Shown: positions 28,416 to 37,413, numbered from the stretch's first letter. The stretch is DNA of 64,000 bases from Candidatus Binatia bacterium (GCA_029248525.1 JAQWJE010000043.1:186001-250000), one strand, 5' to 3'. The notes: generated by a model not told the origin, from the sequence alone. Numbers and translations: made by a program.

Positions 28416-29771
28416 ATGAATAACCTACGCCTCTCCCCACGCGCGACCTGCCTGATTGGAATGGGCCTGATCGCCGCCCTCTGGGCTCCTTCTCCAGCGT
28501 CCAGCGGAAGTTCAAGTCTCGCCTTTGATTGTCATGATATTGCGGAAATCTGTGGCCCCGTTGAAATTCCCGTCATAACCGAAATCGATGGACCCTATAC
28601 TTATTTTGAGGGTCTGGGCGGGGGCGGCAGCTATGAGACCCTGGTTGACGGCAGGATAACCGGTTCAGGCTGCGGCTCGCCTCTTGGTTGTCACTATATG
28701 CGGATCGACCAGAATTTGACCGAAGCGAAATTCCGTTTCGACTTTTCAGCACCTCAGAACATTTACGGAATCGTGATCTGGAATGATCGCAACGAGACCG
28801 GGGACGGCGTCGCCGACCTTGCCGTAGAGCTTTATGACGCCGGTGGTAACCTCCTCAAGACCTTCGCGACGCCGATGGAGGATCTTACAACCGAACATAT
28901 GATCTATTTCGGGGACCCCGCCCTCACGCCCGGCGAGCCGGGTGCTTTGCAAACTACCCCCAACGTGGCTTACGCCATTTGGCAAATCCGCGGCTTCCAC
29001 GGAGACCCCGGGCCAGACAACCTCGCTCATCAACTGCGTGAAGTTGGCTATAACCCGGTGCTGACATCTACGAGCGGCTATACAGTCATTGCCGTCGAAG
29101 AATCCGCGGTCGTGGCAGACACCCCTGTATATGATGTTTGCACGCACCCATGCCCGTCCAAGATCCGGCTACGGCGCGTCCAGAAGGATTTCTTCTACCT
29201 GCGCCTGGGCATGGACCTGCCCGACGGATTCGACCCGGCGACATCGGAATTCAGGGTCACTGTGCAAAGTGACGGGAATCCCGTCTTCGAAGGCACACTA
29301 TTCGCGGGCGACGTGATCCAGCGAGGCCACAAATGGAGCTTCCGCGATCGCACGGCTCGACGCGGTGCCGGGACCAGAGATGGCATCAGCCTGATGTCCA
29401 TGACCACAAACCGCGAAGGGATCTGGCGTTGGCAGATGAAGGGATTCGCGGACCTCGCAGCGGCGACCAGTCCGGATATCCAGGTGGAAATCGAGATCGA
29501 CGGCACGATAAGCTTTGCCCGCACCGCGACCTGGAAGGACCGCTCGGACGGATACGTATTCGATCTCACGCAGGCACCAGCGCCCGTCGACCTTTGCGAA
29601 GGCGTGACTTGTTCGGGCGCCGATCAGTGCAACAACAACGGCACATGTGACCCGATGACCGGCACCTGCGGAGCCCCCATCCCCGTGACCGACGGAACCG
29701 TTTGTGACGACGCCAACGGATCGACCACGGGTGACCAATGCACCAGCGGCATCTGCGCGGGAACACCCTAA
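28416..29771 (+). CDS. Secreted beta-sandwich protein with C-terminal Cys-rich tail
   Basis: 451 residues. Signal peptide ATCLIGMGLIAALWAPSPASS. The first domain (about 25-210) looks like a galactose-binding-like or choice-of-anchor sandwich: YTYFEGLGGGGSYETLVDG, FRFDFSAPQNIYGIVIWNDR, DLAVELYDAGGNLLKTF. A second beta domain (about 240-385) runs KIRLRRVQKDFFYLRLGMDL to FARTATWKDRSDGYVFDL. The tail has CEGVTCSGADQCNNNGTC and DGTVCDDANGSTTGDQC, the same style of Cys-rich motif as in the giant proteins at 39208 and 54600. The ATG follows a weak GGAG; an upstream in-frame extension to 28158 lacks a signal peptide. No enzyme motif is seen. Probably a surface or secreted binding protein. Confidence 0.75.
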   Translation: MNNLRLSPRATCLIGMGLIAALWAPSPASSGSSSLAFDCHDIAEICGPVEIPVITEIDGPYTYFEGLGGGGSYETLVDGRITGSGCGSPLGCHYMRIDQNLTEAKFRFDFSAPQNIYGIVIWNDRNETGDGVADLAVELYDAGGNLLKTFATPMEDLTTEHMIYFGDPALTPGEPGALQTTPNVAYAIWQIRGFHGDPGPDNLAHQLREVGYNPVLTSTSGYTVIAVEESAVVADTPVYDVCTHPCPSKIRLRRVQKDFFYLRLGMDLPDGFDPATSEFRVTVQSDGNPVFEGTLFAGDVIQRGHKWSFRDRTARRGAGTRDGISLMSMTTNREGIWRWQMKGFADLAAATSPDIQVEIEIDGTISFARTATWKDRSDGYVFDLTQAPAPVDLCEGVTCSGADQCNNNGTCDPMTGTCGAPIPVTDGTVCDDANGSTTGDQCTSGICAGTP

Positions 29772-29848
29772 GGCCGACGCCTGAAAAAACCGATCTCGTA
29801 CCGGCATGCAGGCTATCACCGTCGGCCTGCGGCCGGTACCATCGGTGC

Positions 29849-30559
29849 ATGAACTGGAGAAAACTTCTCGGGCCCATTCCGGGAATCATGGTGCTCGCGG
29901 TGGCACTCTCACTAACCGCGACAGCAGTCGCTCGTGAGCCCAAGGCCGCACCAAAGATCCTCGAGACGATTCCCGCGGGCCTGAGGGAGTCCTTCACCAG
30001 CATCGTGCGCGCGGCCCCCAAACTTCCCGAGAAGGTTCTCTCACTGTCGCTGCGGGCTTACGCGGAGGCGAAAAGCAGGGAATTAGTTTCGCGGCCGCGG
30101 CTGGCGATCATCGACTATCGCCTACCCTCATCCGACAAGAGGCTCTGGGTTCTCGACCTCGTGGAGGGAAGCGTTCTTTTCCATGACTGGGTTTCTCACG
30201 GTAAGAACTCGGGCGATGCCTACGCAAAAAACTTCTCCAACACTCCGGAGAGTTTGCAGACGAGCTTGGGCCTGTTTGCGGCAGGAAACACCTACCGCGG
30301 CAAACATGGCTACTCGTTGCGCCTGCACGGACTTGAGCAGGGTATCAACGACAAGGCCTTCGACCGGAGTATCGTCATTCATGGAGCCGACTATGTCAGC
30401 CCGCAATTCCTCCAGCGCCACGGCCGGATGGGGCGGAGCTGGGGCTGCCCCGCTCTGCCCCGGGCAACCTCGAATTCGATCATCGATGCCATCAAGGACG
30501 GCGGGGCCCTGGTCGCATTTGCTCCCGAGTGGGAAGCCCGGAGCCTCTTCCTGCCATGA
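29849..30559 (+). CDS. L,D-transpeptidase catalytic domain protein (YkuD_2 type)
   Basis: 236 residues. N-terminal export segment GIMVLAVALSLTATAVA. The catalytic core matches the murein L,D-transpeptidase catalytic family related to YkuD: LAIIDYRLPSSDKRLWVLDL, FHDWVSHGKNSGD, LGLFAAGNTYRGKHGYSLRL, and the active site SIVIHGADYV with His178 and GRMGRSWGCPALP with Cys200. It probably makes or edits cross-links in periplasmic peptidoglycan. It converges with a second, unrelated-subfamily L,D-transpeptidase gene with only 4 nt between the stops. Confidence 0.88.
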   Translation: MNWRKLLGPIPGIMVLAVALSLTATAVAREPKAAPKILETIPAGLRESFTSIVRAAPKLPEKVLSLSLRAYAEAKSRELVSRPRLAIIDYRLPSSDKRLWVLDLVEGSVLFHDWVSHGKNSGDAYAKNFSNTPESLQTSLGLFAAGNTYRGKHGYSLRLHGLEQGINDKAFDRSIVIHGADYVSPQFLQRHGRMGRSWGCPALPRATSNSIIDAIKDGGALVAFAPEWEARSLFLP

Positions 30560-30563
30560 GGCG

Positions 30564-31289
30564 CTAGAGGCTCTTGTCCAAGGCGGTCGCGGGCTCGAGC
30601 GAGAGCGCATCCGGGGAGACAAGGATCGCAGACCCCAGAGGCACGGTCTGCTCAAACCATTCGGAATCTCCCACCGGAATACGAATACATCCGTGGCTCG
30701 CGGGAAAGACAGGAACCGAAGGCTCACCATGCACGGCGAAGCCGCCCGCGTGAAAGTATACCGGGTTCCAGAGCCGACCGAGATGGCTGCGGTGAATCCC
30801 CTCGATATGGCGAAGGAAACTCATGGAACCGGTGGGGGTGTTGGCGACACTATCTTCTGTGGCATCAGGCGCCCGATAGGTCTTCCCACTGCCGCTGGAG
30901 ACGGGCAAAATCCTCAAGAGTTGATTTCCCTCATAAACGGCAAGCACCTGTCGAGGAATATCGACCTCGGTGTGAATTCCGTCGTGGACCGTATTGGCCT
31001 TCGGAATCGACGATGTCGCCAAAGCACTCAGAGTCTCGGGACCAACGATACCGTCGCGACTCAGGCCATTGACCTTTTGAAAAGCCTCAACCGCGAACCG
31101 CAGTGCCTCGCTGCGCTGCCCATCCACAGGGCCCGTATAATATCGAAGTTCCAGCAACTCCTGTTGGACGGTTGATATTTCTACGGCAGTCGCCCGCGGA
31201 AGCTTTGCGTCAACGACAGAAGGCACCAGACCAAGGGCCAACGCGGCCACCAGAAAACTTGAACCTAAAAATTTCGTGCGATGCGCCAT
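30564..31289 (-). CDS. L,D-transpeptidase with peptidoglycan-binding domain (ErfK/YbiS type)
   Basis: 241 residues. Signal peptide SSFLVAALALGLVPSVVDA; a PG_binding_1 domain (EISTVQQELLELRYYTGPVDG, AFQKVNGLSRDGIVGPETL) at about 38-92; then the YkuD domain with FAVHGEPSVP and the catalytic SHGCIRI (Cys201). It forms 3-3 cross-links or anchors lipoproteins in the periplasm. ATG 31289 has a GGGGGA site. Transcribed convergently with the other transpeptidase gene, so transcripts could overlap. Confidence 0.9.
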   Translation of the reverse strand: MAHRTKFLGSSFLVAALALGLVPSVVDAKLPRATAVEISTVQQELLELRYYTGPVDGQRSEALRFAVEAFQKVNGLSRDGIVGPETLSALATSSIPKANTVHDGIHTEVDIPRQVLAVYEGNQLLRILPVSSGSGKTYRAPDATEDSVANTPTGSMSFLRHIEGIHRSHLGRLWNPVYFHAGGFAVHGEPSVPVFPASHGCIRIPVGDSEWFEQTVPLGSAILVSPDALSLEPATALDKSL

Positions 31290-31452
31290 CAAAATTCCCC
31301 CTCTGAAATCGAGCGATCTGCCGAGGTCAAAGGTACCAAGTTGGACATCAAGGGTCGAGGCTTTCGCAAACCGAGCGCTCTCGCTTCCGGATGGCGATCC
31401 CCGATTCCGCCTCGACTTCGAGGATACGGAAGAAATCTCGCTCAGGACAATT

Positions 31453-31695
31453 TCAAGCGCGGTTGATCATCCCGACGACCCAAAGCAACACGACCGCTCC
31501 AACTGTCGCCGAAACCAGCGCCCCGATGAAACCGATCGCATCCAGCCCGGCCAGGCTGAAGAGAAATCCTCCGACAAAAGCGCCGACAATGCCGACGACC
31601 ATATCGCCAACCAGACCAAATCCGCCGCCGCGGGTAAGAACCCCCGCCAACCAACCCGCCAATGCCCCCAAAATCAAGAATGCAATTAAACTCAT
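31453..31695 (-). CDS. GlsB/YeaQ/YmgE-family stress response membrane protein
   Basis: 80 residues, three hydrophobic helices with Gly-rich packing: SLIAFLILGALAGWLAGVL, GLVGDMVVGIVGAFVGGFLF, FIGALVSATVGAVVLLWVVG. This is the transglycosylase-associated/GlsB pattern, small inner-membrane proteins induced by stress. The start at 31695 has a GGGAGGGG site. A 163-bp gap separates it from the L,D-transpeptidase gene downstream. Confidence 0.88.
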   Translation of the reverse strand: MSLIAFLILGALAGWLAGVLTRGGGFGLVGDMVVGIVGAFVGGFLFSLAGLDAIGFIGALVSATVGAVVLLWVVGMINRA

Positions 31696-31776
31696 GAAGC
31701 CCCTCCCTGTCCGGGTGCAATTGTAAAGCAAGGCCTTCCGGGAACGAAACCATGCCCCTGCGCGACCATCGAGGAG

Positions 31777-32454
31777 CTAGAATTCGTAGCCGAAGTATTC
31801 GATCTCGCGCTGGTAGCGACGGCGAACAACTTCTCGCAATTCCTCGTCGTAGTGTTTTCGATACGAGGGGATAGCCGGATCGAAGTCGGGATCGGTCTTT
31901 CTTCGGACCGCGCGATCCGCGGTTCCGAGCCGAACATCCACGCCCAACCGATCGGTAATCTTGGCAAAGTCCCGGTGCAGTTCTTCAAACCGACCAATGA
32001 AATCGACCGCGAGTGGCCCCTCGACAAAATAGAGATGCCCGAGGTACTCGGGCAGTCGTGAATGGAAAAGACCGCGATTCTTGCGCAGGAGCCATTTCCG
32101 GAAAGAAGGCGTGCGATGGCCGTACATTCGTCGCCGCAGATCGGACCGCACCCGCGTCCAATCCCCGCCCTCGTCGCGCAGCCAGTGGTCCGGGTCCATC
32201 TGCATACAGTAGAGCGAAAAGATTTTATCCCATGGATTCCGCTCGAATGTGAACTTGAAGTAGTTTTGCCAGATGGCATCACCAACGAAATCCCGGATCC
32301 GCTCGGAACCGTCGTGTTTCTGCAGGCCCGATGTCCTCTTCTGGACGACGAGATCGCTATCCCCACAAATTGGCTGCAATTGGTCGGCGATCGCTGTACC
32401 CGCCGTTTTGGGGCCATGGATGAAGATGAATTTATGCTTATGCGATATAATCAT
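31777..32454 (-). CDS. Sulfotransferase family protein
   Basis: 225 residues. The PAPS 5'-phosphosulfate loop is FIFIHGPKTAGTAIADQL and the 3'-phosphate motif is FKFTFERNPWDKIFSLY, matching the sulfotransferase family 2 / Stf0-like group. The Lys in PKTAGT is the usual catalytic residue. It would transfer sulfate from PAPS to a carbohydrate or lipid acceptor. The C-terminal part is highly basic and acidic (RKHYDEELREVVRRRYQREI). Same strand as, and 89 nt after, the esterase lipoprotein gene. A second, longer sulfotransferase gene is at 59633-60880. No PAPS synthesis genes are present here. Confidence 0.85.
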   Translation of the reverse strand: MIISHKHKFIFIHGPKTAGTAIADQLQPICGDSDLVVQKRTSGLQKHDGSERIRDFVGDAIWQNYFKFTFERNPWDKIFSLYCMQMDPDHWLRDEGGDWTRVRSDLRRRMYGHRTPSFRKWLLRKNRGLFHSRLPEYLGHLYFVEGPLAVDFIGRFEELHRDFAKITDRLGVDVRLGTADRAVRRKTDPDFDPAIPSYRKHYDEELREVVRRRYQREIEYFGYEF

Positions 32455-32543
32455 CGGAATGGGCGGGTCCCGGCCTACAGGTTACCCCACGGCCTGTGCC
32501 ACCGGCAGTTTCATCGCCAATCACAGCCTTCGCTCGTCGGGCT

Positions 32544-33605
32544 TCACTCCAGATGGCCAAGGAGGAACGGAACCAACTCCAGCCCTGACGGATCTTCCCG
32601 CGCAAAAGTGCCCTCGACATACGTGACATTCTCAAGCCCCACCGCATCCGCACGATCCATGACGGCAAGCGCGTGCAGGCCCGTATGGAGGAAAACGTTG
32701 AGAAGGTCGTCGAAGCCGGTTGCGTAATTTCGGACAAAAAGCGGCGCGTCTTCGGCATCCATCATGCCCAGCATATCGATACTGGCACGATATTCGGCAT
32801 TCTCTGGAGTATAGATATCCGCCACCTCGGGAACGCCGAGAAACGTCAGCATATAGTTGGTTGCGCCCACGGCCGCAGCGACCGTTGGGATATCCGTCCC
32901 GCCCAAAGCTTCTGCGAATTGCTCCGTGATCGGCATGAGGATCGTGTCCCATTTCATCACGTCATAAGTGGACTGCGTGGCCAACGCGCCCGCAGCCAGG
33001 ATCCGAGTAGACTCCCTCGCGACAGGATTAGCGCTGTCGGCATCGGCCATATCGTCGCGGGTCGCCATCCACAGACTCGCGCCCGCACCAGCCGAAGCAC
33101 CGTACATCGCGACTCGTGTCGGATCGAGGTTCAGGATCGCGAAATTGTAGCGCAAAAATTGCAGCGATTGGGCGGCATCCCGCAAAGATGAAAGCACACC
33201 GCCCTGCGCGGCGATCGAGTCGGTTCCTTCGGCTCGGGACGGAACGTCCAGAAGAAAGTAGTTTATCGTCGCAAAAGCCACGCAATTATCGAGGAACTCG
33301 CGCACATTGCCGGGGTTTCGATGCCCGGCCGACTTGTTGCCACCGGTAAACCCGCCCCCATGGACGTAAATGACCAAAGCCGTCGGCTCCGAGCACTCCG
33401 GTAGGTAGATGTCCAAAAAGTTCCGTTCGCCCTCGCCGTAGCGAAGGTCCGCTACGAACTTCGCAGCTGTCCCCTCCAAATCAATCGGCGGATCCGAAAA
33501 TTCCAAATCCAACGCGGGCCTGGCCTCCTTGCTCGAACTACTGCCCCCGCATGCAACCATCCCGAGGAAAACAAGGGCCAAACATAATTTCGCTGAACTT
33601 CTCAT
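32544..33605 (-). CDS. Alpha/beta-hydrolase lipoprotein (HSL/BD-FAE-like esterase)
   Basis: 353 residues. Lipobox GMVACGG (Cys19) in a good lipoprotein signal. Oxyanion-hole motif YVHGGGFTGG at 81-90, nucleophile Ser171 in AMYGASAGAGASLW, and a late His candidate in FLHTGLHALAV. This is the carboxylesterase/hormone-sensitive-lipase arrangement, so an exported ester hydrolase anchored to a membrane is expected. The start has GGAG at 7 nt. Followed on the same strand by a sulfotransferase; preceded by htpX 120 nt away. Confidence 0.87.
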   Translation of the reverse strand: MRSSAKLCLALVFLGMVACGGSSSSKEARPALDLEFSDPPIDLEGTAAKFVADLRYGEGERNFLDIYLPECSEPTALVIYVHGGGFTGGNKSAGHRNPGNVREFLDNCVAFATINYFLLDVPSRAEGTDSIAAQGGVLSSLRDAAQSLQFLRYNFAILNLDPTRVAMYGASAGAGASLWMATRDDMADADSANPVARESTRILAAGALATQSTYDVMKWDTILMPITEQFAEALGGTDIPTVAAAVGATNYMLTFLGVPEVADIYTPENAEYRASIDMLGMMDAEDAPLFVRNYATGFDDLLNVFLHTGLHALAVMDRADAVGLENVTYVEGTFAREDPSGLELVPFLLGHLE

Positions 33606-33725
33606 CTCTTGTCTCCGGGGCTGTACATTCTATTGGCTTGCAGGGCGAAAGCTTCCGACCTGCGCTCACTTCGATATGATTTCAAGGTTGGCTGCAAGGG
33701 AATCCAGCCTGCACCCCCTCGCTTC

Positions 33726-34610
33726 TCAGGATCCTCGCTGAAGCGCGTCGATCCTTTCGTCCAATGGGGGATGGCTCATGAAAAGAGCTCCGAAACGGGA
33801 CCGATGCCCCGGCGAGATCCCGAAAGCAGAGAACTGTTGCGGCATTTCGACCTCCGTATGGGGGTTCTTCAGCGCCTCGAGGGCGGCAATCATCTTGCCG
33901 CGGCCGGCCAACTGGGCGCCACCGGAGTCAGCCCGGAACTCGCGTTGCCGAGAGAACCACATCACGATGACACTGGCGATCATCCCGAACAGAACTTGCG
34001 CGGCCATAACGCTCACAAAATAACCGATACCAAACCCGCCACGGTCCCGATCGCCGGAAATGGCGCGGTCGATCGCGTATCCGACAACGCGCGCGAGAAA
34101 AAAGACGAAGGTATTGAGCACGCCCTGGATCAAGGTCAAGGTCACCATATCCCCGTTGGCGATATGGCTGATTTCGTGTCCGAGGACGGCTTCGACCTCG
34201 TCGCGCCCCATGCCTCGCAGAAGCCCCGTGCTCACCGCGACGAGTGCCGCATCGCGACGGGCTCCGGTGGCAAAGGCATTCGGTTGAGGGGAATCAAATA
34301 TCGCGACTTCAGGCATCGCGATCCCCGCCACCTGCGCCTGATTGCGCACAGTGTCAAAAAGAAATTGCTCTGCGGGGTTCCGTGGCGATTCGATAACCTG
34401 CGCCCCCATCATACGCTTTGCCATCCACTTCGACATCAACAGCGAAATGAAGGAACCGCCAAATCCGAAGACAGCGGAAATGGCCAGCAGCGATCCCAGG
34501 TTCAGTCCGTTTTGCTGCAAATAGGGCTGAAACCCGAGCAAGCTGACCGCGACGGAAAGTACCAGCATGATGGCGATGTTGGTGGCCACCAAAAGAAAAA
34601 CTCTTTTCAT
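33726..34610 (-). CDS. htpX: Membrane zinc metalloprotease HtpX
   Basis: 294 residues. Two N-terminal membrane helices (FLLVATNIAIMLVLSVAVSL and LLAISAVFGFGGSFISLLM), M48 protease domain with HEISH at 145-149, and the third zinc ligand Glu in SRQREFRADSGGAQLAGR. Two further hydrophobic segments (VLNTFVFFLARVVGYAID, YFVSVMAAQVLFGMIASV) match HtpX of the usual ~290-residue length. It degrades misfolded inner-membrane proteins, often under heat or envelope stress. A GGAGGGGG site precedes the ATG. Confidence 0.95.
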   Translation of the reverse strand: MKRVFLLVATNIAIMLVLSVAVSLLGFQPYLQQNGLNLGSLLAISAVFGFGGSFISLLMSKWMAKRMMGAQVIESPRNPAEQFLFDTVRNQAQVAGIAMPEVAIFDSPQPNAFATGARRDAALVAVSTGLLRGMGRDEVEAVLGHEISHIANGDMVTLTLIQGVLNTFVFFLARVVGYAIDRAISGDRDRGGFGIGYFVSVMAAQVLFGMIASVIVMWFSRQREFRADSGGAQLAGRGKMIAALEALKNPHTEVEMPQQFSAFGISPGHRSRFGALFMSHPPLDERIDALQRGS

Positions 34611-34798
34611 TGTTCCCCCTCCGGGGAGGCGCCTCGCTCCCCCTTGGATGACTCTACCCCCTTGGCCCCGGATCGTGCCAGTCCCACCGGGGAAAATTGC
34701 ACCAACGGCGCACCATTTCAGGGTCGATCAGCCCCCTATCGCGACCGAACGTCCCGTTTTGATAGAGTCGAGAACAAATATGCTGGTAGGGTTCTGTC

Positions 34799-35383
34799 GT
34801 GCTGGATTTCACAAAGACCACAACACTCGCCTTGCTCGCCCTTTTTGCCTTCGCCTGTGGGGGATCAGGCCCACCGCCGGGCCCGGCACCGGTCCCGACA
34901 CCGACGCCGGTACCAACAGATTTCGTCGCGACGGCCGCCGATTTTCGGTGTCTCGCCGAGCAACCACGGGTACGCAACCTCCGGATCGCCAATACCCTCG
35001 GTTTTCTCGATGAGGCAATTGCATTGGCCGAGAAGCTCACCCCCGGAGAGCAATACCCCATTGGAACCATACTCCAGTTGGTTCCCGGAGAGGCCATGGT
35101 CAAACGAGGCCCCGACTTCGATCCTGAGAATAACAACTGGGAGTATTTTGAACTCGCAGTCTCGGAAGCAGGAACAGAAATTCGTGTACGCGGGCGCGAC
35201 GAAGTCATCAATCAATTCGGAGGTGAGTGCTTCGGTTGCCATGTGGATGCGAGGGAAACCGATTTCATCTGCGAAAAAACCAACGGGTGCGTTGACATTC
35301 CGCTCAGCCAGACCCTGATCGACCTGCTTCAGGAGAATGACCCGCGCTGTGGCGATCCGGCAACCGATCCCGACGCTAGCTGA
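34799..35383 (+). CDS. Lipoprotein with CxxCH heme motif, cytochrome P460-like
   Basis: 194 residues, GTG start with AGGG before it. Lipobox FAFAC (Cys20) followed by a Pro-rich linker PPPGPAPVPTPTPVPT. The C-terminal domain has NNNWEYFELAVSEAGTEIRV and GGECFGCHVDARETDFICEK, with the heme motif Cys144-Phe-Gly-Cys147-His148. This resembles cytochrome P460/cytochrome c'-beta domains (WxxFxLxxsxxG... CxxCH...DFxF). Known P460 enzymes oxidise hydroxylamine; related cytochromes bind NO. The cross-linking Lys of true P460 cannot be placed with confidence, so the activity is open. An extra Cys pair (FICEKTNGCVD) follows the heme site. Confidence 0.75.
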   Translation: MLDFTKTTTLALLALFAFACGGSGPPPGPAPVPTPTPVPTDFVATAADFRCLAEQPRVRNLRIANTLGFLDEAIALAEKLTPGEQYPIGTILQLVPGEAMVKRGPDFDPENNNWEYFELAVSEAGTEIRVRGRDEVINQFGGECFGCHVDARETDFICEKTNGCVDIPLSQTLIDLLQENDPRCGDPATDPDAS

Positions 35384-35386
35384 ATT

Positions 35387-35434
35387 GGCAGAGGCCATCT
35401 GCCGAGGCGGACCCGCCCTTGTTGGCGGGTCCGC
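35387..35434. terminator. Two tandem hairpins between convergent genes
   Basis: GGCAGA/TCTGCC (35387-35392 with 35398-35403) is followed by a perfect 11-bp stem GCGGACCCGCC (35407-35417) with GGCGGGTCCGC (35424-35434) and loop CTTGTT. They fill the 66-nt gap between the P460-like gene and the P450 gene, which end toward each other. No T tract on either side. Confidence 0.6.
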
Positions 35435-35449
35435 GGGCAAAGCAAGCGC

Positions 35450-36691
35450 CTATGCGGTCTCGGGCGTGAAAACCAGATCCATCTTCTGGAAACTGCGGAC
35501 CAGAGCCGACGGTGCCATCTCGGGCTCCTCGCCCGCGTATTTCATCCCCGGCGTCCGGCGGAGCAACTCACGGAAAGCCACTCGCATTTCCATCCGCGCG
35601 AGATTCGCACCCAGGCAAAAATGGTTGCCGATGCCGAAAGCCAGATTGGTCTTGTTTCGATCAATGATAAATCGATCCGGATCCTCGAAGACCTCGGCGT
35701 CCCGATTGGCCGACGGGTAGAGCATCAAAACCTTTTCCCCCTTGGCAATCTTCTGCCCTCGGATCTCGGTATCGCAAGTGGCTGTGCGAACAAAGGAAAT
35801 AATCGGGGAGGTCAGACGAAGCATCTCCTCCACAGCAGGTTTGATCAGGTCAGGGTCCGCTGCCAGTTGCTCCGCAATATGGGGGTTTTCGACCAGGAGC
35901 TTCATGCCACCGGACAGACCATTCCGGGTGGTTTCGTTGCCAGCCACGAGCAGAAGTACACAGAACATGATGAGTTCATCGTTGTTAAGTTGGCGCTGCT
36001 CCTCCAGAACGATCACCTCGTCCATCCCGGCGTGATCATGATCGACAAGGACGCCTTCATCTTTCGCCGTTACCAGAATACTCATCAAATCGTCTCGGGG
36101 ATTCGCTCGACGATCCTCGAGGATCCCGGTGCAATATTGGCCGTATTCCACAAACGCATTCGCGGCTGCTTCCACAACTCCGGGCTCGTGCATATTGCCC
36201 TGTGCCAGAATCATGCAATCTGACCATTGGTGAAACTTGGCACGATCGTCGGGTTGAACGCCGATCATGTCCGCAATGATCAAAAGCGGCAGCGGCACAG
36301 CGATATCATGAACAAAATCGCAGCGTCCTGTATGTGCGACCCCATCAAGCGCATCTTTGACGATACCCTCGAAGTCCTCTTCCATCTTGCGCACCATTCG
36401 AGGGGTAAATCCCTTGTTCACCAAACGCCGAAGCTTCTGATGGCGGGGTTCGTCCTCATCGATCAGGCCCAGTTTCGCCGGGTTCGAGGGGAGCACGCCT
36501 TCACCCGAGCAGAAGGTTTCGTTGTTCTTGGATGCGAACATCACGTCCTCGAACCGAGTCAAAATAAAGAGACCGGACTTCTCCGACCAATGGATCGGGT
36601 CGTTCTCCCGAAGCCATTGAAGCTGGTCATACATCGGTTTATCCCAGGTCCAAAAATCGGACTTGCCGTAATCAAAATCAGGGATACTCAT
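35450..36691 (-). CDS. Cytochrome P450
   Basis: 413 residues from ATG 36691, 1 nt after the TetR gene's stop; ATGs at 36706 and 36712 are alternative starts overlapping that gene. Soluble bacterial P450: oxygen-activation helix LLLVAGNETTRNGLSGG, ExxR in VEEMLRLTSP, and heme-binding FGIGNHFCLGANLARME with the proximal Cys at about 359. Features such as DEPRHQKLRRLVNKGFTP fit the CYP125/CYP142/linalool-hydroxylase-like group of bacterial P450s. It hydroxylates an unknown hydrophobic substrate with outside electron donors; no ferredoxin gene is adjacent. Confidence 0.93.
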   Translation of the reverse strand: MSIPDFDYGKSDFWTWDKPMYDQLQWLRENDPIHWSEKSGLFILTRFEDVMFASKNNETFCSGEGVLPSNPAKLGLIDEDEPRHQKLRRLVNKGFTPRMVRKMEEDFEGIVKDALDGVAHTGRCDFVHDIAVPLPLLIIADMIGVQPDDRAKFHQWSDCMILAQGNMHEPGVVEAAANAFVEYGQYCTGILEDRRANPRDDLMSILVTAKDEGVLVDHDHAGMDEVIVLEEQRQLNNDELIMFCVLLLVAGNETTRNGLSGGMKLLVENPHIAEQLAADPDLIKPAVEEMLRLTSPIISFVRTATCDTEIRGQKIAKGEKVLMLYPSANRDAEVFEDPDRFIIDRNKTNLAFGIGNHFCLGANLARMEMRVAFRELLRRTPGMKYAGEEPEMAPSALVRSFQKMDLVFTPETA

Positions 36692-36692
36692 C

Positions 36693-37358
36693 TCAAAAAA
36701 CCTCATGGGCATCGGCCCGGGAATTCGAAACCACACCGACTGGACGGATGGCTTCACAAATAAAAGATGCGGCTCGGGGGAGCCGCTCAACAATGGGATA
36801 GGATTCGTCGGACAGCCATTGGGTCAAGGTCGCGTGCAACGCGCCCAGCACCATCTCGGCCAGAAACTCCGCTTCGAGATCGGCACGAACTTCCTCTCGC
36901 TCCTGACCTCGCTCGAGAAGCAAGGCAATCGGTCGTCCCAGACTGGCCAAATAGGGGGCCGCATCTTCGGGGCGCGAACTCGACCGCAGCATCTCGAGCA
37001 TGACCTCGCGAGCCAGCTTCTGCTGCTCCGAGATCAGCGCAGCCGCATGCCGCGCAAGGCCCTCGAGGTGCGCCGCAACATTGGCATCCTCCTGAAGATG
37101 GGCCTCGATCAGAAGTTCCACTGACGCAACCACTTGTGCGGTGATCTCCCCGAGAAGACCGCCCTTGCTCTGGAAATGATTGAAAAAGGTGGCCGGCGCG
37201 ATATCGGCTGCCTCAGCGATCTCCTCGACGGTCGTGGCATCGAAGCCCTTGTCAGCGACCAACTCCAGCGACACGGCCAGCACCCTCTCGCGCAACTCGC
37301 GACGCCGGCGCTCGCGACGCCCCGGCGTAATATCACTGTCAATATTGGGTAAATTCAT
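36693..37358 (-). CDS. TetR/AcrR-family transcriptional regulator
   Basis: 221 residues. N-terminal HTH: RERVLAVSLELVADKGFDAT followed by TVEEIAEAADIAPATFFNHF, the recognition-helix region, preceded by a very basic stretch (GRRERRRRELRE). The C-terminal ligand domain is helical. Probably represses its own operon with the P450 gene, which starts 1 nt downstream of its stop. A sigma70-like promoter lies just upstream. The divergent neighbour encodes a secreted protein; shared control is possible but not shown. Confidence 0.9.
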   Translation of the reverse strand: MNLPNIDSDITPGRRERRRRELRERVLAVSLELVADKGFDATTVEEIAEAADIAPATFFNHFQSKGGLLGEITAQVVASVELLIEAHLQEDANVAAHLEGLARHAAALISEQQKLAREVMLEMLRSSSRPEDAAPYLASLGRPIALLLERGQEREEVRADLEAEFLAEMVLGALHATLTQWLSDESYPIVERLPRAASFICEAIRPVGVVSNSRADAHEVF

Positions 37359-37383
37359 GGAGAACGGTCCAAACTTGGAGAAA

Positions 37384-37413
37384 GGTATATTATTAGAGTC
37401 CCCTTTAGGTCAA
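37384..37413 (-). promoter_or_regulatory. Sigma70-like promoter for the TetR-P450 operon
   Basis: Reading the minus strand, TTGACC (37413-37408) is followed by 18 nt and TATACC (37389-37384), placing a start site near 37377 and a leader of about 20 nt before ATG 37358. The spacer holds an AT-rich run. No clear palindrome is seen. Confidence 0.45.

Noticed and set aside
33609-35318. 569-codon open frame on the plus strand
   Set aside because: It runs antisense through htpX and overlaps the P460-like gene in another frame. Both of those have clear motifs; this frame has none.
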